From positions 2,356,001 to 2,420,000 of the forward strand of contig NZ_CP019724.1 of the NCBI RefSeq assembly GCF_002005225.1: a DNA stretch of 64,000 nt, given 5' to 3'. A program made the position numbers and the translations under genes. The notes beneath the pieces are model-generated. The model saw only the letters and a program-made list of their open reading frames with translations, did not search any database and had not been told where the DNA came from. Shown one piece after another: positions 59,810 through 64,000 of the stretch; positions within the stretch are counted from its first letter, which is position 1, and the number at the start of each line of letters is the position of its first letter. This stretch comes from Streptomyces pactum (GTDB lineage: Bacteria; Actinomycetota; Actinomycetes; Streptomycetales; Streptomycetaceae).

Positions 59810-61063
59810 ATGCGTTCCGCACCCACGCCTGCCGCGCCACGGCAACGGCGGCGCGCCGCGCTCGCCGCCACCGGCCTCGTCGCCGCCCTGGCGCTCACCG
59901 CGACCGCCTGTGGCGGTTCGGAGAAGGACGAGGCCGACGCCAAGCCCAGCGGCGGCACCTCCCAGGCCGCCGACACCGGCACCGGCACCGGCACCGGCAC
60001 CGGCACCGGCACCGGCACCGGCGGTGAGGGAAAGGCCGAGGTCCCGGCCGGCCTCGCGGACCGGCTCAAGGAGCACGGCATCGACGTCGACCGGTGGAAG
60101 GACGGCGGCTGGAAGGACTGGGACAAGGACGAGTGGCTCAGTGAGGCAAAGGACTTCGTCAATCCGGTGATCGAGGGTCTGTGGGAGCCGGACCGGATGC
60201 AGTCCGCGACCGAGGCCGACAAGACCGTCACGACCAAGGACACCGCCGCGGACCAGGGCGCCACCGACCCGGAGCCGACGCCCGTCGAGGCCGTGGCCGA
60301 GAAGACGCCGTACCACGACAACGCCGCCCCGGTCGGCAAGGTCTTCTTCGACTCCCCGGAGGGTTCGATGGTCTGCTCCGGCACGGTCGTCAAGGACGCG
60401 AACCACCCGGGCAAGTCCAACCTGGTCTGGACCGCGGGCCACTGCGTGCACGCCGGCGGCAGCGGCGGCTGGTACCGCAACATCGCCTTCGTACCGTCGT
60501 ACAACGATCTCGGCAAGGCCGAGGCGGAGCTGGCGAGCGCGACGACCACCGAGATGGCCCCGTACGGCACCTGGTGGGCCGACTGGGCCTCGACCTCGAA
60601 CCAGTGGATCAAGGGCGGTGCGGAGGACGGCGGCGACGGAGCCGCGTACGACTACTCCGTGCTGCACGTGAAGCCGGAGCAGGGCGGCAAGTCCCTGGAG
60701 GAGACGGTCGGCGCCGCCTTGGAGGTGGACTTCTCCGCCCCTTCCGCGACGGAGGTCGCCAGCATGGGCGCCTGGGGCTACCCGGCCGCCGCGCCGTACA
60801 ACGGCCTGGAGATGTTCAAGTGCGTCGACCGGCCCGGCCGGCTGTCGCTGAGCCCGTCGCTGCCGACGATGTACCGCATCGGCTGCACCATGACCGGCGG
60901 CTCGTCCGGCGGTGGCTGGTTCCGGGTGGTGGACGGCGAGACCAAGCTGGTCTCGAACACCTCGATCGGCCCGCTGGAGAACACCTGGCTGGCGGGACCG
61001 CAGCTCGGCCGGGAAGCCGAGGCCATGTACCAGAAGATGAGTCAGACGTACGGCGGCCGGTGA
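59810..61063 (+). CDS. Trypsin-fold serine protease, lipoprotein, paralogue 2
   Basis: This 417-residue protein is clearly a duplicate of the preceding gene. The lipobox (LALTATAC, Cys34) is followed by a Gly/Thr spacer that includes eight Thr-Gly repeats encoded by a run of accggc. The same KEHGIDVD-WK-module is next (about residues 85-140), then the protease domain with WTAGHCVHAG, YDYSVLHV and MTGGSSGGGW. Both catalytic triads are complete. The two genes are 215 nt apart in the same direction; a strong terminator follows the second. The start ATG at 59810 has aacggggg upstream. Confidence 0.88.
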   Translation: MRSAPTPAAPRQRRRAALAATGLVAALALTATACGGSEKDEADAKPSGGTSQAADTGTGTGTGTGTGTGTGGEGKAEVPAGLADRLKEHGIDVDRWKDGGWKDWDKDEWLSEAKDFVNPVIEGLWEPDRMQSATEADKTVTTKDTAADQGATDPEPTPVEAVAEKTPYHDNAAPVGKVFFDSPEGSMVCSGTVVKDANHPGKSNLVWTAGHCVHAGGSGGWYRNIAFVPSYNDLGKAEAELASATTTEMAPYGTWWADWASTSNQWIKGGAEDGGDGAAYDYSVLHVKPEQGGKSLEETVGAALEVDFSAPSATEVASMGAWGYPAAAPYNGLEMFKCVDRPGRLSLSPSLPTMYRIGCTMTGGSSGGGWFRVVDGETKLVSNTSIGPLENTWLAGPQLGREAEAMYQKMSQTYGGR

Positions 61064-61081
61064 CACGCACGCGCACGTGCT

Positions 61082-61117
61082 GAGGGCCCGCCCCCTGTCG
61101 GCAGGGGGCGGGCCCTC
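61082..61117. terminator. Bidirectional terminator between the protease pair and hflX
   Basis: A perfect 16-bp stem (gagggcccgccccctg at 61082-61097, complement at 61102-61117) with a tetraloop tcgg lies between the convergent genes. Confidence 0.9.
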
Positions 61118-61143
61118 GTCGTCGCTGTGCGACCGAGCGGACC

Positions 61144-62637
61144 TCAGGCGAGCGGGACCGGAACGTACGGCGTGAGCTCCGCCGCCAGTTCCTCGTGCAC
61201 CCGCACCTTGAGCAGGGTGCCCTCCGGGGTGTGCTCCTCGGAGATCACCTCGCCCTCGTCATGGGCACGGGCGACCAGCTTGCCGTGGGTGTACGGCACG
61301 AGCGCCTCGATCTCGACCGACGGGCGCGGCAGATCGTTGTCGAGCAGAGCGAGCAGTTCGTCGATGCCCTGGCCGGTGCGCGCCGAGACGGCGATGGACC
61401 GCTTCTCGGTCCGCAGCAGCCGCTGGAGCACCAGCGGGTCGGCCATGTCGGCCTTGTTGATCACGACGATCTCGGGTACTTCGGTGGCGCCGACGTCCCT
61501 GATCACCTCGCGCACGGCGGCCAACTGCTCCTCCGGGACCGGGTGCGAACCGTCCACCACGTGCAGGATCAGGTCGGAGTCGCCGACCTCCTCCATCGTG
61601 GAGCGGAACGCCTCGACCAAGTGGTGCGGCAGGTGCCGGACGAAGCCGACGGTGTCCGCCAGGGTGTACAGCCGGCCGCTCGGTGTCTCGGCGCGGCGCA
61701 CGGTCGGGTCGAGAGTGGCGAACAGCGCGTTCTCCACCAGCACGCCCGCGCCCGTGAGGCGGTTGAGCAGCGAGGACTTGCCCGCGTTGGTGTAACCCGC
61801 GATGGCGACGGACGGCACCTTGTGGCGCTTGCGCTCCTGGCGCTTGATCTCGCGGCCGGTCTTCATGTCCGCGATCTCGCGGCGCATCTTCGCCATCTTC
61901 TCGCGGATCCGGCGCCGGTCCGTCTCGATCTTGGTCTCACCGGGGCCGCGGGTGGCGAGACCGCCGCCCTTGCCGCCACCCATCTGCCGGGACAGCGACT
62001 GACCCCAGCCGCGCAGCCTCGGCAGCATGTACTGCATCTGCGCGAGCGCGACCTGTGCCTTGCCCTCTCGGGACTTGGCGTGCTGGGCGAAGATGTCCAG
62101 GATCAGGGCCGTACGGTCGATGACCTTGACCTTGACGACGTCCTCGAGGTGGATGAGCTGACCCGGGCTGAGCTCACCGTCGCAGATGACGGTGTCCGCG
62201 CCCGTGTCGAGGACGACGTCGCGCAGTTCCTCGGCCTTGCCGGAGCCGATGTAGGTGGCGGCGTCGGGCTTGTCACGGCGCTGGACGACTCCGTCGAGCA
62301 CGAGCGCGCCGGCGGTCTCCGCGAGGGCGGCCAGCTCGGCGAGGGAGTTCTCCGCGTCCTGCACGGTGCCCGAGGTCCACACGCCGACGAGGACGACCCG
62401 CTCCAGACGGAGCTGGCGGTATTCGACCTCGGTGACGTCCTCGAGCTCGGTGGAGAGGCCCGCCACCCGGCGCAGGGCCGCGCGGTCGGAGCGGTCGAAC
62501 TGCTCACCGTCCCACTTCGGGTCGATGTCGTGGCTCCAGGCGACGTCCTCTTCCATCAGGGCATCGGCCCGGAGGCCCTCGGGATAGGTCTGCTCGAGAC
62601 GCTTCGTGTCCTGGGAGGGGGAAGAAGAGGAGGTCAT
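61144..62637 (-). CDS. hflX: Ribosome-associated GTPase HflX
   Basis: This 497-residue GTPase has an N-terminal HflX domain (about residues 70-225: RDVVLDTGADTVICDGELSP, QVALAQMQYMLPRLRGWG) and a G domain with GYTNAGKSSLLNRL (G1), DTVGFVRHLPHHL (G3) and NKADM (G4). HflX binds the 50S subunit and rescues stalled or stress-damaged ribosomes. The C-terminal part ends SVEIEALVPYTHGKLVARAH, as usual. The ATG at 62637 has aaggat upstream; longer frames are not supported. The long acidic N-terminus is common in actinobacteria. Confidence 0.95.
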   Translation of the reverse strand: MTSSSSPSQDTKRLEQTYPEGLRADALMEEDVAWSHDIDPKWDGEQFDRSDRAALRRVAGLSTELEDVTEVEYRQLRLERVVLVGVWTSGTVQDAENSLAELAALAETAGALVLDGVVQRRDKPDAATYIGSGKAEELRDVVLDTGADTVICDGELSPGQLIHLEDVVKVKVIDRTALILDIFAQHAKSREGKAQVALAQMQYMLPRLRGWGQSLSRQMGGGKGGGLATRGPGETKIETDRRRIREKMAKMRREIADMKTGREIKRQERKRHKVPSVAIAGYTNAGKSSLLNRLTGAGVLVENALFATLDPTVRRAETPSGRLYTLADTVGFVRHLPHHLVEAFRSTMEEVGDSDLILHVVDGSHPVPEEQLAAVREVIRDVGATEVPEIVVINKADMADPLVLQRLLRTEKRSIAVSARTGQGIDELLALLDNDLPRPSVEIEALVPYTHGKLVARAHDEGEVISEEHTPEGTLLKVRVHEELAAELTPYVPVPLA

Positions 62638-62784
62638 TGGATCCTTACGTAGCTGGATTCGAATCGCGCGGCACTGATACCGCGACATTCCGCACAACGC
62701 ACGAGTCGCCGTGGAGATTCCCGCGGTGCCCCTGCCGTGCCGTCCCGAAGATGGTCGCACGGCACGGGCCGTCTCGTCACCGGC

Positions 62785-64000
62785 TTATTCCCCGCGCGCC
62801 TTCCCGGTGCCGGCCGCCGGCGCCTGGTCGGTCGCCGTCGGCTTCCAGTCCGGGTGGCCGGGCATCGGCGGGGTCTTCTCGCCGTACAGCCAGGCCTGGA
62901 AGAAGCCGCCCAGGTCTCGGCCGGAGATCTCGGAGGCGAGCCGGACGAAGTCGGCGGTCGTTGCCGTGCCGTCCCGGTGACGGCTGACCCAGGCACGTTC
63001 GAGGCGCTCGAAGGCGGGGCGGCCGACCTCCTGGCGCAGGGCGTAGAGCACGAGGGCGGCACCGTCGTACACGTTGGAGCGGAAGATCCCGGTCTTGCTG
63101 CCGTTCTTCGGCGGCTCGGGAGCGGCCGGCGGTCCGCCCGCCGCGCGCCAGCGGTCGGAGGCGCCGTAGGCGGCCTTCATGCGCGCCGCCATGGGCTTGT
63201 CCGCGGTCTCCTGCGCGTACAGCGCCTCGTACCAGGTGGCGTGTCCCTCGTTGAGCCACAGGTCGGACCAGGTGCCCGGGCTGACGCTGTTGCCGAACCA
63301 CTGGTGGGCCAGCTCGTGCACCATGATCGACTCGGTGTACCACCTGGGGTAGGCGGGTTCGGTGAACAGCTCCCGCTCGAAGAGGGAGAGGGTCTGGGTC
63401 TCGAGTTCGAAGCCGGTGGTGGCGTCGGCGATGAGCAGGCCGTAGGTCTCGAAGGGGTAGCGCCCGACCTTGTCCTCCATCCAGGCGATCTGGCCGGGGG
63501 TCTTCTCCAGCCACGGTTCGAGCGCCGCGCGGTGCTTCGTCGGCACGACGTCCCGCACGGGCAGTCCGTGCGGACCGGTGCGGTGCAGGACCGTGGAGCG
63601 GCCGATGGACACCTGGGCCAGCTCGGTGGCCATCGGGTGCTCGGTGCGGTACGTCCAGGTGGTCGCTCCGCCGGCCCGGTCCACGCTCGTCGGCAGGCCG
63701 TTGGCGACGGCCGTGAGCCCGTCGGGGGCGGTCACGCTGATGGTGAAGCGCGCCTTGTCGGAGGGGTGGTCGTTGCAGGGGAAGACCAGGTGGGCGACGT
63801 CGGCCTGGTTGGCCATGGCGAGGCCGTCGGAGGTACGCACCCAGCCGCCCTGGCGGTCCTCGGGGTACACGGGGTCGCTGCTGTGCCGCACGGTGATACG
63901 CGTCCACTCCCCCTCGTCGAGCGCGTCCTCGGGCGTGACGACGAGGTCCTCGCCGGCCGTGGCGAAGCCGGCGGGCTCGCCGTCGACCTCGACGGAGTCG
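62785..64000 (-). CDS. M1-family metallopeptidase (aminopeptidase), N-terminus outside the window
   Basis: 405 codons are visible, running off the right edge. The zinc motif HELAHQWFGN followed by the glutamate ligand in LNEGHATWYE (HExxH-18-E) is complete. A substrate-binding pattern typical of M1 enzymes is visible upstream (FTISVTAPDGL). M1 peptidases remove N-terminal amino acids. The visible C-terminus carries an ARMC-like helical region ending in a GTGKARGE tail. Export cannot be judged without the N-terminus. Confidence 0.9.
   Translation of the reverse strand, partial: DSVEVDGEPAGFATAGEDLVVTPEDALDEGEWTRITVRHSSDPVYPEDRQGGWVRTSDGLAMANQADVAHLVFPCNDHPSDKARFTISVTAPDGLTAVANGLPTSVDRAGGATTWTYRTEHPMATELAQVSIGRSTVLHRTGPHGLPVRDVVPTKHRAALEPWLEKTPGQIAWMEDKVGRYPFETYGLLIADATTGFELETQTLSLFERELFTEPAYPRWYTESIMVHELAHQWFGNSVSPGTWSDLWLNEGHATWYEALYAQETADKPMAARMKAAYGASDRWRAAGGPPAAPEPPKNGSKTGIFRSNVYDGAALVLYALRQEVGRPAFERLERAWVSRHRDGTATTADFVRLASEISGRDLGGFFQAWLYGEKTPPMPGHPDWKPTATDQAPAAGTGKARGE

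Overview
The window is chromosomal DNA from a Streptomyces species. G+C is very high, long open frames lie antisense to almost every gene, GTG starts are common, and the gene content is the conserved core around the principal sigma factor: hrdB, whiH, parC, parE, lexA, nrdRJ, hflX, rnhB and ptsH. From memory, the order matches the S. coelicolor stretch between roughly SCO5795 and SCO5842, read in reverse. I see no tRNA, rRNA, insertion sequence, prophage or CRISPR array.

Layout. 1-7 kb: the N-terminal half of a Pat-like GNAT/acyl-CoA synthetase, ptsH behind two tandem DasR-type sites, a GntR regulator, an M23 cell-wall peptidase behind a c-di-AMP (ydaO-type) riboswitch, and an overlapping pair of M16 peptidases, one catalytic and one not. 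7-11 kb: parC, with a CobW GTPase whose stop codon overlaps the parC stop. 11-16 kb: two small Streptomyces proteins, two divergent citrate synthases (one fused to a DNA-binding domain) around palindromic operators, and an iron-box-controlled Suc_Fer-like protein. 16-21 kb: a DcuS/CitA-type two-component system next to a DUF485/solute:sodium symporter pair. 21-31 kb: parE, a DUF7455 zinc protein, a secreted trypsin, hrdB, whiH, an unusual fused ABC transporter and a Nudix/winged-helix protein. 31-41 kb: a glycogen-debranching-like protein, DUF4192, a RecQ-phosphoribosyltransferase fusion, two unknowns, rnhB and a TetR/MFS efflux pair with two visible operators. 43-53 kb: ADP-ribosylglycohydrolase, histidine phosphatase, DUF4937, TerD, nrdJ-nrdR with two NrdR boxes, lexA with an SOS box, and a DinG helicase. 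53-64 kb: a three-gene NRPS-independent siderophore (NIS)-like operon, two tandem lipoprotein serine proteases, hflX and part of an M1 aminopeptidase.

How the genes work together. Several autoregulatory circuits can be read directly: DasR sites at ptsH, SOS box at lexA, NrdR boxes at nrdRJ, TetR operators at the efflux pump, and a WhiG-type promoter with an inverted repeat at whiH. Carboxylate metabolism is concentrated at 12-21 kb (two citrate synthases, a citrate/C4-dicarboxylate-type sensor and an acetate-type symporter), which suggests, but does not prove, a linked regulatory unit. Topoisomerase IV is split, with parC and parE about 11 kb apart in opposite orientation.

The parts least explained by known biology are the HTH-citrate synthase pair, the NIS operon that lacks hydroxylase and decarboxylase genes and any visible iron box, the RecQ-phosphoribosyltransferase fusion, the ABC transporter with a repeat-rich linker, and the duplicated lipoprotein proteases with a shared N-terminal module.
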